The position numbers and the translations under genes are program-made. The notes below the pieces were generated by a model. That model saw only the letters and a program-made list of their open reading frames with translations, was not told the origin of the DNA and ran no database searches. From Apodospora peruviana (Eukaryota > Ascomycota > Sordariomycetes > Sordariales > Lasiosphaeriaceae), in contig JAUEDM010000003.1 in NCBI GenBank assembly GCA_033439685.1, positions 960,001-1,024,000 on the forward strand: a stretch of DNA of 64,000 nucleotides, read 5' to 3'. The first letter of the stretch is position 1, and the number at the start of each line of letters is the position of its first letter. Below, in pieces: positions 43,460 through 54,848 of the stretch.

Positions 43460-46400
43460 GGCAGGTGGTGTTGGCGGTGGTGGTGGCGGGAATGTGCCGG
43501 CCGCACGTCTCGCAGGCCGCCCAGTCTGTCTCGGTCTCCTGCGCGCCTGGATAGCAGACGCTGTCGTGATGGCGACGGTCCGCGCACGCGTTGAGGGCGC
43601 CGTGATCGCGGCCGCACCGCGGTCAAAACGGCCACTGGCTCTCGCGGCTGCTCTTGGTCTTGGGTTCCGCGTCCTGCGCTCCATCGTGGTCAAGGTCTTC
43701 TCGGGATGTCCGGAGCTGGGTCAGAACATCTGTGTGCTACTGCACGAAATGTCGGTGCCGCTGCTCGGGCGTCCAGTACTTGAAGAGTGGCTCACTGCAG
43801 AAATTGCAGCGCTCTGCTATATGTGTCTCGGCGAGGTGCCGCTGCATCTCCGCCGGCTCGTCGAAGGGGTAGACGGCGTCGCAGCCCGCGTAGGGACACC
43901 GCGTTACGCGGTCGAACAGCAGGTTGCGGATGGAGAAGAAGGCGCGCTGCTGGCAGCGGACTTCTGTCGGTCTCAGGACGCCCAAGGACACGATGGGGAC
44001 ACCATCTTTTGCTTTCCCCAAGTGGAGGAGGGTGTCGATTGGTGGCGCGTTGACGGGGATTGTCTGGAGCATGTTCACGTTCAGGGGATGCGTGTAGCTG
44101 TACTCGCGGATACGAAGCCGTTTTTCGATGTCGCTCGGCGGCTGTGGCTGCAGATCTGCAGCAGTAACTGGCCGGACCCTGGAAGGTCGCAAGGAGACAC
44201 CCGCTGTGATATTGCCATTTGTCCCGTCGTCGCCGGATAACCCACCACTCATTGTCGGCTCATCACCGGGCGGTTGCTGTTGTTGCGGCTGCTGGTCGTA
44301 CTCCCCAAACTCATCCGGCCCTGATGAGAACACTACCTCCTCGTCGTCCCCGACCTGGATTGTCTGCAGCTCGGGGGTTGCGTCCTCCCTCCAGAGCTGA
44401 AAGTCGTACCAACGAGTCCGAGAAGGGTAGTTACCCTCCTCCAGGGCCGGGTACAGCAGTTCTGGGTCGGTTTGGTAAATATCCCGATACCCAAACGGCA
44501 GCTCGGAGTCGATAGGGCTGAATGCAAGCGCAACTTCTGAAGCGTCCTTCAGGGCAACATAGATGTCGGGTCCCATGATCAGCTTCCGGATCGGTATCCA
44601 TTCATCATCTTGCATGTGGGGGTCGATTATGAATCTCGGCTGGTTGTCCTCTCCGAGAATTGCTTTCCCGCCGGGCTTGTGGGTCAATTTCGATGCAAGT
44701 CAAAGAATGTACGTATTGCTTCGTACACTTGTGCCTCCCTGCCAATCACAGATCCCACACCAGGTTTCTGAACTGGTCTACACTGGTTTCAGCGGGATTC
44801 CATTCGAGAGACTCCCTGGGGTTGTCCACGTCGTGGAGGTAATACGTCAGAAAGACAGGACGGAGAGAGCATAAACAGGGGAAACATTTGCAGCCCGTCC
44901 TTTGCCGGCTGCGCCGCTGTCCGATTCTCCCGCAGGAAGGTCTTCCACTCATCCAGAAGATCTACGAGCTGGCGGATGGCATCATTGATGGCGCCTATGT
45001 TCTCCTTCCTGGGGATGGATACGTCGCAACCCTGTTCGTCCGACCACGGGGCGAACAGGTTCTCGCCGGGCAGATAAACTTCAATCGCCTGAAGCTTCGC
45101 GTAGTTGTCGGTGAGCACAATCGAGTCCTCCACCATCTTCAGGATCTTCAGTCGCACGAACTCAACGTCGCTGGATTTGCGGTGCTTGATATGGTGCCAG
45201 TCAGCGTACGGGTTCACGCTTCCAGGGAGAAATAGGTAGAACGAATCGCTCAGACCGCCCCTCGTATGAGCTGACAACACGACGGCCGACTTGTGATTCT
45301 TCCTCCAGGACTCGAAAATCTCGCGCCAAAGCTGCGGCAGAAAGACCAACCCTCCGTATGAGCCGCGACCGCGGTTGTTCTTGGAGTTAGCTAGACCGAT
45401 GAAGGCATCGGGGATGGCCGGCCGGCAGCGAGCACACAGGTGGTGTTCATCACCCATGGCGCGAACTGGTTGGTGTATTGGACGGCTCTGGGATTTCTAG
45501 GCATGCGAAGATAGGCAACATCGAGCCGGTTCATCGGACGGTCGTTGTGCCACTCCAAGTGGAGCTTCAAGACCCGGTGAGACTCGGCCGGCCCCCAGTG
45601 GGTGGGAGGCGGGTCACTGGGGCCTGCTATGAAGAATCATTTTGGCGGGGGAGTCGTGCCAGGCCCGAACCCAAGCTCGTCAAGGATCCATTGCCAGGCC
45701 GGACTGTCCTGGCTGTAGTCGCCAACGCCCTGGCACCACGTGGAATACCTTCTGCTGTTTCGCACGAGGAATTCTCGCTCCGCTTCGCTGTTCAACTTGA
45801 CGAGGTTGATGGCGGATATGGTGTAGGCCGCCCCGGCTCTGTTGTCGAGGCCCAGAAGCCGGTCCACCGCATCGACAAACGTGTCGAGCGAGTCGAGCCG
45901 GAACCACACAAGTCCCTGGTATCCGCAGAGATCAAGCCACTCTTATTCGTAGGCAGGCTCCTGTATGAGGTTTGTTCCAAACGTGGGCTGCTTCAGTGTA
46001 GGACCACCGCCTCGGAGGTTGGGTTGGGGGAAGTCAACGTCGCAATCCGACTCACTGTCGTCTAGATCGGTGGCCGTGGCTCCGTCATTTCGATCAGAGA
46101 TGTCATCGAATGTTCCGTCGCCGCCCCGCAGGCCCAAGGTAGCTGAAAGGCCACTACCACGCCCCGAAGGGACCATATGTATGCCCTCAAAGGCATGATA
46201 CTTTTCGAGCAGTCGATCTGGCATCCGGAAGTCGTTCTTACCACTCATTCGCTCATGGTAGTCATTCAGAAAGTGCAGGTACCCTCCCGGTGGCTCATCC
46301 AGATCGAGGTCATGCTCATCGACGTCGTCAACTTCTCCGTATCCAACCCACTGCTGCTGGAAGTCTATGGTCATGGGCGCCACAGGCAGACCAAAGTACG

Positions 46401-46823
46401 CGAGCGTGAGCTTGAAGGCAAGATCGCTGCGCGGCGCCCACTCTTTTCAACGATCCGACTTCAAGAGAGCCGAATAGCTCTTCTTGTTCTGCGCCTGGAT
46501 CTCCACGAGAGCTGGGTTGCGACTCTTTTGTGCTGGTCCGAGCAACTCTCTCTCGAAAGGGGAGAAGGCCTTGTTGAGGATGCCGTCAATCGTAACGGTC
46601 TCGCTCTTGAGCAGGTCGTAAAGTCTGTAAGTCTCTCCTTGAACTTGTCATCGGTGGGTGAGATTTCGGGACACCAGCGGCGCGGAGCTTCCTTGCTGAG
46701 CCCCCGATCACGCTGAGCGATCTCTAGCAGGGACAGCTCATGCTCCTTCTGGCCTGCTCGTTGCTTTCCTTTGCTTCCATTACCGCCCGTGTTCCGAGTT
46801 TGCTTTTCGAAATCCTCCATCAT
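43220..46823 (-). pseudogene. Large decayed gene with multiple stops and frameshifts
   Basis: Coding-like sequence runs about 3.6 kb on the minus strand, from a Met near 46823 (MMEDFEKQ) to the stop at 43220. It is broken by in-frame stops at 46447-46449 (TGA), 45943-45945 (TAA), 45637-45639 (TGA), 44700-44702 (TGA), 43737-43739 (TAG) and 43623-43625 (TGA). Frame changes fall near 46630, 45440, 44850, 44745 and at or before the (TGC)n tract at 43432-43460. Sense sequence resumes on both sides of each break (e.g. LAFKLTLAYFGL, CGYQGLVWFRLDSLDTFVDA, LVWDL). The C-terminal part has paired zinc-binding-like motifs (RCPYAGCDAVYPF, H-x-H, CNFCSEP, PRCGRDHGALNAC, CETCGRHIP). I do not recognise the intact family. 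Introns cannot account for so many breaks. Confidence 0.75.
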
Positions 46824-49800
46824 GAGCGGGCAAGACAAAGACAAGCTCTGCTGCATGCGAACAACCCCCTGCGCAGAACTTTGAAGGACTCAAAGAATTT
46901 AGATCTGTCAATCGGTCATTGTCTCCGGAATAAGTAATTCTCTGTCCAATCCAACGACGACTGTTTGTTTTGAAGAAACGACCCGGTTCTTGTCTGCACT
47001 TATTTCAAGCGTAGGTTATAATACCCCTTCTGTCTACGGAATTGTTCTGCTGGGTCTTGGACAGCGGTAATCTCTTTGACGAGGAGATAGGAGTAGCTAT
47101 GATAGCTTCCCAACACGGAAGTATGTCCTTGAGTACATATCGAGCAGGAACCGGTCAAACCGTCCCATTATTTTCCAGACCAAAACTACCTTACCTTTCT
47201 CAGAGCTGTCAATATATCGTTAATTATAAGTAGGTAAGTAGAATAATAAAACACCATCGATGGCTCTTGGTAGGTGAATATCTAGTTTACTAGCCCAAGA
47301 GCGGGAGAGGCGATGCCTTGCCCCCTTTCGTGTCCTAAGAGTCATCAGTTCAACACACACGCAACCAGGAACTCAAACAGCCTCGATCTCAACAAGATTT
47401 ATCTCTACATCAGCGTCTGAAGTGAGTCTTGTAGTATCACAAAAATATATTGATCGTCTGAGCGTGTTTGACCGAGTGCTATCTGCCCACACTTTTGCAC
47501 GTAAACGAAATTCGCAATGAACTCTCGTCAAGGAGAGCCGCATCACACCACAGTCGGCAGCCGGCAGCCAGCGTCACGGTGAATTGCTCCAACACACCCG
47601 GCGACATGGTGAGGCAGCCTCATCACTGCACCTCGGCGACTGTAGCAATGCCGGCATTAATGATCTTCATCCTTGGCTTCCATCCACGCGTGCCTCTTCA
47701 AAAGAGCGCTGCTGCGCAGTGGCACAGAGAAAGAAGAACCAAATGTTCTTCATGTTGTTGGGCCGGTGTAGCGGCTGCGCCGCCCTCGGAGATACAAAAC
47801 CAGACAATAGTTTAGAAATGGAAACATCAAGTTGGTAGGATCTAAAGTGATTGTTGATCGACTGATTCACAAAAGATCACAGAAACTAAGATCTATGTCA
47901 ATGTGCAGGCGTAGTTCGTGATAGACTTGCCATTGCTAATACTTCCCACATCGCCGGGATCTTATCTTCCTACACACACGACGGGGCGTCGAATCCCACC
48001 GCCGCCCCGAGAAACAAAGCTGTTGGAAGGGCGACGCTATTCTTGGAGAGGGGTGGGTAGGCGGCCGCAGTGTCAAAACCAGGATAGCAGTCAGGCTTCT
48101 ATCAAATGCCTGCTACTACCAACGTTCTTGATGCCGGAGAAATCCTGTCGTTAAAGGTTAGGCAGTTTCGTTACTTGAAACAAAACGGGGAGAGGCAAAC
48201 AGTCTTTTTGTTCGTCTCAAGGTTAACAACCAAGTGTCGTTGGATGTCAGCGAGGAGTGCTGTTAGGAGAAGTCAGGCCAGACGATACAAACTGTTTGGT
48301 GGGAGATATGGATGAGATGGGAACAAGATGCTATGCTTTGCCAGCAGTTCATCAACAGCAAGCTTTTCCACAGCATGTCACGTCTGACTGCTTATTAAAT
48401 ATGCAGTGAGCGGTCGATCTGGATTGAGTTGAGAATTACCGAACTGCTCATGAATCAGGTGGCCATTGTCGTTAAATTTGTTCGGCTTGGCTAACCAAAA
48501 ACATGGTAATAGGATCTCTTTCTGTCCAAGCCTCGCAACTAACCGAGCAGAGTGATGCCAACCATGGATCTTCGGTCTCGATCAGGCTGCCTCCCAGATT
48601 TTAAGCCGAATCCGGGGAAAGAAAAACAGGGTTAACCGGGGCCTGGGTGGATGCGCCACCCGACACAATGCATGAGAGACCGATCACGGGCATTGTCTTG
48701 GAGGACGTATACATGCGGCACAGCAGACTCCAGAGCAGCACGGCCATCGGGGATGTCTCGGCCCAGTACGGACCAACAACATAGAGACGGGGCTTAGGTG
48801 GTGCGGGCATAACATCCGGCAAGCCGCGGCCGCAAGTCCGATGCCTGATTCCGAGCCTCGGGCGGTGTTCTTCGGAATGTCGCACAGCCAGCTCCTCACC
48901 CCCCATATCAGAGTAAAAGGTGAGTAACCCCCAACGCCGAGAAGGTTGCAAGAGATGACTGAGACTGACTGGGTGTTGCCTGCTGGATAGCATACCGCAG
49001 CCTACACTTTGGCTTGGTAAGGAAACATATCTCCGTTGATAAAGTAGATGGTGTGAATGCACGGAATTCCTTGGTTAAGATAGAAACCGCAACGCGATGA
49101 TTTACTTATTTGGCGTGTGGCGCTATCCTTCAGCCCGGATGTGATACAGGTCATCCGGTCCGAGATGTGGAGGCCGAGGGCCGGGCGTTGAACGCGGCCC
49201 GAAAGCCCCCGCCCGGGTCTCGGGGCCACACTGCGGCCTGTCCTACCGACACGTACCTTACCCAGTTCAAGGGCTTATCCCATGGCCAGCCTGCAGTGCT
49301 GAAGAAGGGGTCCTAGCCTTGGATGGGAAGAGTTGTTGCGAAACGCAGGCTCCTTTGACAGCATCGAAAATGCATGCTCTGAAGGGGACTTGGATCCCAT
49401 CAGTCTGCTGAAGTAGCCTTGTAGCCTTGTGCGACCTTCAACTCCTTAACTCACAACCCCACGCTGAGCCTAAGGTAGGTATCCCGCCTTCATTGCCAAA
49501 GCTCCAGATCAGATCGGCATCTCCACTGGTGCATGGACTTCCGAGCCGCCATAAGACGAGAGCGGAACGGTAGGGTCTCACCGAATATGCGCCAGCCGTC
49601 ATGCTGAAACTGGAGACAGCTATGTGACGTGTAGCGACAAGTGCCTTGCGTTCAAGGATGCTCAGACGCGTTCCAACATAACACGCCGAATACGTCATCC
49701 TAGTTGACAGTCCAGAGTACCTAGGTATTGCGACTGTCCTACGGGGGAGAAGTGTCTGTTTTCTGTTGGGACACAGCAAGCCAATTGGAGCCGTTCGCGA

Positions 49801-50448
49801 ATGAAGCCTGCACCGGGAGAGGCTGAATCTGTAACACGGTTATTCTGTAGTTGAGTGCTGTTGAGACCCGGGATGATAGATCTGAGATGCTGCTACCAAC
49901 GGGCACACGTGCTGGCATCGCGAAGGAAGACAGCAGAGGAATTGGTGCGAGACGATTGGCGGACGTGACGCCTGGAGACCAAGAAGGGGGGCGCTTATAT
50001 CCGAGGATCAAGCCACGAATAGCTCGATGCTTCCAATCAGATTCTGTGCGCTCTTGTGAGAGGATGAACCAAAATCTTAGATCGTGAGTCCCTATTCGTG
50101 GAATCTCAGGCTGACTGATACCATGGCGGGAGGATTTTTGACAGCAGCTATCAGAATCCCGGGTGTGAGTTTCGCAAGGTTTGGGTTCAGGTTCGGTTTC
50201 CTGTCACCCACCTACTCCCCGGCCCCAAACCTTAAATTCAATTCAGTCGTGCACGAGCCACACACAATAGCACACCAGCCACAGGGGCACGTGGCTGGGG
50301 GTTTTCAGCAGTCATTTTCGCGTCATGAAAAAAAATCGCATCAGAGCTCGGGTGTGCCACGGTCGATTTGAAGCTGTCGCGAATTCCGGCAACACCAAAT
50401 TGACGAGCGCTCGGCGATGGCGATTCGAGCCGGCACCTGATAACGACT
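46824..50448. other. 3.6-kb region without a convincing gene
   Basis: Open frames of 60-150 codons occur on both strands (for example minus 48601-49062), but none shows domains, matching splice sites or start context. A TACCTAGGTA palindrome lies at 49718-49727. The right end is the promoter of COX10. Confidence 0.4.
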
Positions 50449-52038
50449 ATGCGGCCGCCGATATCAACGATTCGACCCAGCGTCCTTGACGATGTGTGCT
50501 GGCGGTGTACGCAACACCTCCAATTACAGCAGCATGTGCAGCTACACCTGGCGAGGTCGTCAAAGTCAACAACTTCGGCCCAGATAGCAGCAGCCCGGTC
50601 CACGAGACGCTTCTTTTCCAAGGCATCGCCTCCACGCGCCTCTGCCTCACAATCGTTTGGTGCAGGATACTTCCTCTCAAACGCCCTTCTCACCAGAGGC
50701 CGGAGTACCATAGCTCCTTCGACCGGCGGGGGCGGCAGCAGCAGCACCCGACTTCCGGAAGCTTCCCGAAATGCCGGTACCACCACCGCCGACTCCGCGG
50801 CAGCTGCGGCAGCTGCAACTATAATCAGTCTAGAGTCCGAGACTACTATATTACCACATCGCCGGCGCCAAGCAGCCGCAGCGAAACACCGAATAGCTAC
50901 GCCTGATGCGGCGGACGATTCCCCTACGAGCTCCCTTCCTCCAGACGCATCTTCCATCCTCGCCGGCGTCGCCGCCCGCCACCCCGCCGACTCTCTCCGC
51001 CGCAAGCTCTCGGCCTTCCTCTCGCTCTCCAAACCTCGACTCACAGTTCTCGTCGTGCTATCGGCCATGGTCCCCTACGCGCTCTACCCGGTACCGGCCT
51101 TCCTCTCCTCCTCGGCGCTCGTCGACGCCGCGCCCTCCCTCTCGCCTCTGACCCTCCTCTTCCTCACCACCGGCACGACCCTCTGCTCGGCGGCCGCCAA
51201 CGCGCTCAACATGCTTTACGAGCCGGACACCGACTCCAAGATGAGTCGGACCCGAACACGCCCCCTGGTCCGCAAACTGCTCACCACTCGCGCGGCCGTC
51301 CTTTTTGCGGTAGGGTGCGGCGTTGCCGGCACCGCCGCTCTTTATTTAGGTGTCAACCCGACCGTCTCCTTTCTAGGGGCAGCCAACATCGCCCTCTACG
51401 CGGGCGCCTACACCCCGCTGAAACGGATCTCGGCCGTCAACACCTGGGTGGGCGCCATCGTCGGCGGCATTCCGCCGCTCATGGGCTGGGCCGCCGCCGC
51501 GGGCGAGAGCGCCACCGCCGACGGCGGCTGGCGCGAGCTACTCTTTGCTGTCGATGGCTCCAGTTTGGGCGGGTGGCTGTTTGCCGGTCTGCTGTTTGCG
51601 TGGCAGTTCCCGCACTTCATGCCGCTGTCGTGGGGTATACGGGAGGAATACAAGGCTGCTGGTCTACGGATGCTGTGCTGGGTCAACCCGGCGCGGAACG
51701 CGCGGGTTGCGCTGCGGTACAGTCTCGTTTTTGTGCCGTTGTGCGTCGGGTTGTGCGCTGCGGGCGTGACGGAGTGGAGTTTTGCGGTGACCAGCGCGCC
51801 GGTTAATCTTTGGTTAATCAGCGAGGCGGTCAAGTTCTGGCGGTTTGAAGGCCACAAGGGTAGCGCGAGGGGTCTGTTCTGGGCGAGCGTTTGGCATCTG
51901 CCTGTCGTGATGGTGCTGGCGCTCGCCCAGAAGAAGGGCATGTGGGGACGCGTGTGGAGGAGCGTTACGGGCGAACCGTTGCAAGATGAAGGGGCTGAGG
52001 ATGAGGAGTGGGAGGAGGAGGAGGAGGATGAATCATGA
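50449..52038 (+). CDS. COX10: Protoheme IX farnesyltransferase (haem O synthase)
   Basis: Single-exon protein of 529 residues in the mitochondrial inner membrane. It adds a farnesyl group to protohaem to make haem O, the precursor of haem A for cytochrome c oxidase. The first 190 residues are an Arg/Ser/Ala-rich presequence and low-complexity linker. The UbiA prenyltransferase core starts at SLSKPRLTVLVVLS (about 193). The Asp-rich motif is NALNMLYEPDTDSKMSRTRT (about 251-270), and the second conserved segment is YTPLKRISAVNTWVGAIVGG. Further helices include WQFPHFMPLSWGIREEY, a family landmark. The C-terminus ends in an acidic run (DEEWEEEEEDES). Start chosen at the first ATG, since the presequence begins immediately. 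Intact. Confidence 0.94.
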   Translation: MRPPISTIRPSVLDDVCWRCTQHLQLQQHVQLHLARSSKSTTSAQIAAARSTRRFFSKASPPRASASQSFGAGYFLSNALLTRGRSTIAPSTGGGGSSSTRLPEASRNAGTTTADSAAAAAAATIISLESETTILPHRRRQAAAAKHRIATPDAADDSPTSSLPPDASSILAGVAARHPADSLRRKLSAFLSLSKPRLTVLVVLSAMVPYALYPVPAFLSSSALVDAAPSLSPLTLLFLTTGTTLCSAAANALNMLYEPDTDSKMSRTRTRPLVRKLLTTRAAVLFAVGCGVAGTAALYLGVNPTVSFLGAANIALYAGAYTPLKRISAVNTWVGAIVGGIPPLMGWAAAAGESATADGGWRELLFAVDGSSLGGWLFAGLLFAWQFPHFMPLSWGIREEYKAAGLRMLCWVNPARNARVALRYSLVFVPLCVGLCAAGVTEWSFAVTSAPVNLWLISEAVKFWRFEGHKGSARGLFWASVWHLPVVMVLALAQKKGMWGRVWRSVTGEPLQDEGAEDEEWEEEEEDES

Positions 52039-53735
52039 TGCCTGCCCGACACCGAGATCAAAGACCGAAACCGAGCCAGACACACACCCAACAAATCTGG
52101 CCAAGTGAAAATACGCAGCAGGCGTTGAGAACTGTTAGACTGTTTGGTTGGTGGGCAGGCAGCAGCAAGAAACAGTCAGAGAGACGTTATCCCGATGTTC
52201 AGTTGGTGCAGTTCGGTTGGTGGAGTTTGTTTCCGACCAGATGGATTAGATGTGTGTGGCTGTGCTGCTGAATTGCGTGCGTACGCTGTGCGCGCAAGAT
52301 GCGAGCCACACCCGCGCGGACTACCAATCGGAGAAAATAAGTACCGTGACGTTCGGCTGCTTCCAATTACGGCTGCGTATATGGGGTGCAGTGCAGTGCT
52401 CCGGGAACAGTTCGATCCGGATCTGATTTAAGGCAGGTGTGGGAAATTACTGTTGCTGTTTCGATGCCGGTGGTGCTACTATTACTGTTGCTTGCGGCTT
52501 GGTGTTACTGCTGCCGTATTATTGCACACATGAAATATAACATGTATTATATGAACAGTATATATAGAATGTTTCCTTTTTTGTACGTTTTGGAAGACAG
52601 GTGCGAGTGTGAGTGTGAGTGGGTTGGGGGTGTGTAACCAGTCCAGTCGGGTACTAACGGTCATTTTGTATGCCCTGTGTCTTGTCGGGTGTTAGCTGAC
52701 ATGAGTTGATTACAAACAGGCAAGACCCAAGATGGATCTTGGGTGAGATCTTGTCAGATTTCTCTAACAAAGTGTCATCTTTGATGTTTTGCCGCTGCGA
52801 GTGATTCCAACATCATGAAAGTCCACTGCCCCACCTTCGCCTTCCTCCATCACTTGCTCACATTCCGTCGGAGAAATGAGAGCTATTACTAAGAAAAGCC
52901 AAATGAGAATTTTGGTATCATGGAAGGACCAAAGACTAAGGTAATTGTGCTGGCATAAGAATTGAAAGGGCACGCGGCAAACTGTTAGGAGACCGAGATA
53001 AGGAAAAATAAAGTAATGTATTTTTGGCACATTGGGCCGCATGAACCAAGATCCTAACCTGAGAGGTACGTACCCGCCGTTTGTTCCCCGAGCCGCTCAA
53101 CCAAAACCCGCCTGCAAATATGATTTGTTTGACATTGAGACACGACTTTCCACTCACGAAGAAGCATTCACTGCATGCATGGCAAAGTACAGTAAAGTAA
53201 AATAATTTCTTATTCATCTCTTCTCTCTTTTCCGTTCCCTCTCTCTCTCTCCTGAGGAATGAATACGTAAAGGGTAATAATAGCAGGAAGAAAGAGAGAG
53301 AGGATCATTAAACACGGAAACAAAAGACCAATCACAAGACAGACACAAGTGGGGCAAGCCCGGTTTTGGCGCCCCCCTTTTCAGTGTCTCTTGTTGTTAA
53401 ACGCCGAGTCTCCAATCAAACGCCGGGCCACCAACCGCCAGGAAGGTGAAGCCCATGGATGGGGGGAATACATGAAAATGAAACAGAAAATACACCCTTT
53501 CAGTTTGTTCGTTCGTCGGTCCGAAGAAACAAGAAAGCAAAAAAGAAAACGCCGTTTTTTGGTTGGTAGCAAGCAAAAAACTCCGTTGTATCCCTAACCA
53601 CCCGTTTGTCTCTCGCTTTGCCCTGAAACATAAAACAACAAAACCGCGCCGGTAACAATGCTGATAGAAACAAAAGAAAAAAAAAAGAAGATACAAATGT
53701 GTATGTCGTAAATGCTTTTTAAAGAGAAAACGAGG
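52039..53735. other. Convergent intergenic region
   Basis: 3' UTRs of COX10 and of the Myb-like gene. A GAGTGTGAGTGTGAGTG run near 52605-52621 is the only repeat noted. No gene. Confidence 0.4.
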
Positions 53736-54848
53736 TTATACCCCGTTTTGCGTGCTTCCCGGTCCCCGATTTATGATGGCGTCGATGCCCATGTCGCCCA
53801 CACTAGGGAGCCGGTTGCCGTGGCCCATGTACGGGCTTGCCCCTTGGCTGCCCGGTTGAGGCTGCCCGTACGCAGTCCCCGTGCTGGACACGCTATGGCT
53901 GTAACCGTGGTGCGGTTGCTGCTGCTGCTGCTGTGCGTAGGCATTGTAGCCCTGGAAGCTGCCCTGGCTGTGCATCGGCGCTCCGTACGTCTGGTGCGAG
54001 GCCGTGCTTCCGCTTCCGTTCGAGCTAGCTCCCGGCGTCGAGTGCGCGCCCGTCGAGCCGCTCGCCTCGGGGCTGCTGTAGGACTGCTCGGCCACGTCGT
54101 CGATGGGGGTGAGGCCGATTCCTGAGATGCCGCTGTCGTCGTCGTAGCCGGTGAGCGGCTGGCCGGACTCGAGGCGTTCCCTCCGCGAGTAGGCGCGGGC
54201 GTGGGACTGGATGTTCTTAAGGCCGTTGGACATGCACTGTTGGAGAGAAATGTTAGTCTCTGTGGTATGTAGTGGATAGATGGCTATTAGACATACCTGA
54301 GCCTCAACGGTGTTCCACTTCTCGCCGCATCTGGCAGCTAGTGGTTGCCATATCTCCTTGCGCATGCTCATGTATTCCCTGCTTAATCTTTCGAGCTTGC
54401 GGTTGTCAAAGTCGTTTTGTCCGCGGCGCTCCATCAGGCGCTCGTGTCGTTTCCGGCAGGCGTTGCCCGTCTTGTTGTGGAATGCCTCACGCTGGATCTG
54501 ATTCCAGTTCTTGCCCATCGCGCGGAGCTGGAGCAGTAACCTGTCATCGTCCGTGTTCCACGCACCCGACGAGGCGCGGTGTGATGTGGGTACCGGGGGT
54601 CCGACCGGACCGCCCATCGCGGCGCTCGCCGTCGGGATCTGAAGAGGGGCCACCGCGTTGACGGCGTAAGGGTCGTATGATGCCATGCTCATCTGGGCCG
54701 GGGCACCGGTCGTGGCGAGTTCGCCATAGTAGTTTTGGACCTGCCGGGCGGGTTGGTAGTAAGACATGGTCGGTTGTGCCTGGGCTAGCGAAGCCTGGAG
54801 GTGTTGCTGGTATTGCTGGTGGCTCGGTACACGAGTCAATTCGGGCAT
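53736..54848 (-). CDS. Myb-like DNA-binding protein
   Basis: Two exons around a 60-nt intron (54296-54237: GTATGT, CTAAC branch, CAACAG) give 350 residues. Retaining the intron would keep the frame, so the unspliced message also reads through. A Gln/Tyr-rich N-terminus precedes a Myb/SANT-like domain near residues 93-140 (GAWNTDDDRLLLQLRAMGKNWNQIQ, quoted in part: WNTDDDRLLLQL then KNWNQIQ). The flanking basic helix is NACRKRHERLMERR. The second half is low complexity (Gly, Ser, Gln runs) with a conserved-looking SGISGIGLTPIDD. It is probably a nuclear transcription factor; the regulon is unknown. A long leader is likely upstream. Confidence 0.8.
   Translation of the reverse strand: MPELTRVPSHQQYQQHLQASLAQAQPTMSYYQPARQVQNYYGELATTGAPAQMSMASYDPYAVNAVAPLQIPTASAAMGGPVGPPVPTSHRASSGAWNTDDDRLLLQLRAMGKNWNQIQREAFHNKTGNACRKRHERLMERRGQNDFDNRKLERLSREYMSMRKEIWQPLAARCGEKWNTVEAQVCLIAIYPLHTTETNISLQQCMSNGLKNIQSHARAYSRRERLESGQPLTGYDDDSGISGIGLTPIDDVAEQSYSSPEASGSTGAHSTPGASSNGSGSTASHQTYGAPMHSQGSFQGYNAYAQQQQQQPHHGYSHSVSSTGTAYGQPQPGSQGASPYMGHGNRLPSVGDMGIDAIINRGPGSTQNGV

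Noticed and set aside
43220..46823. Stop-codon editing or reassignment to rescue the whole region
   Set aside because: Stops are of all three types and several frame changes are present; other genes in the window use normal stops. Decay is simpler.
48601..49062. Minus-strand 153-codon frame, vaguely like a transporter fragment
   Set aside because: Resemblance is spread over two frames and too weak; no motif could be defended.
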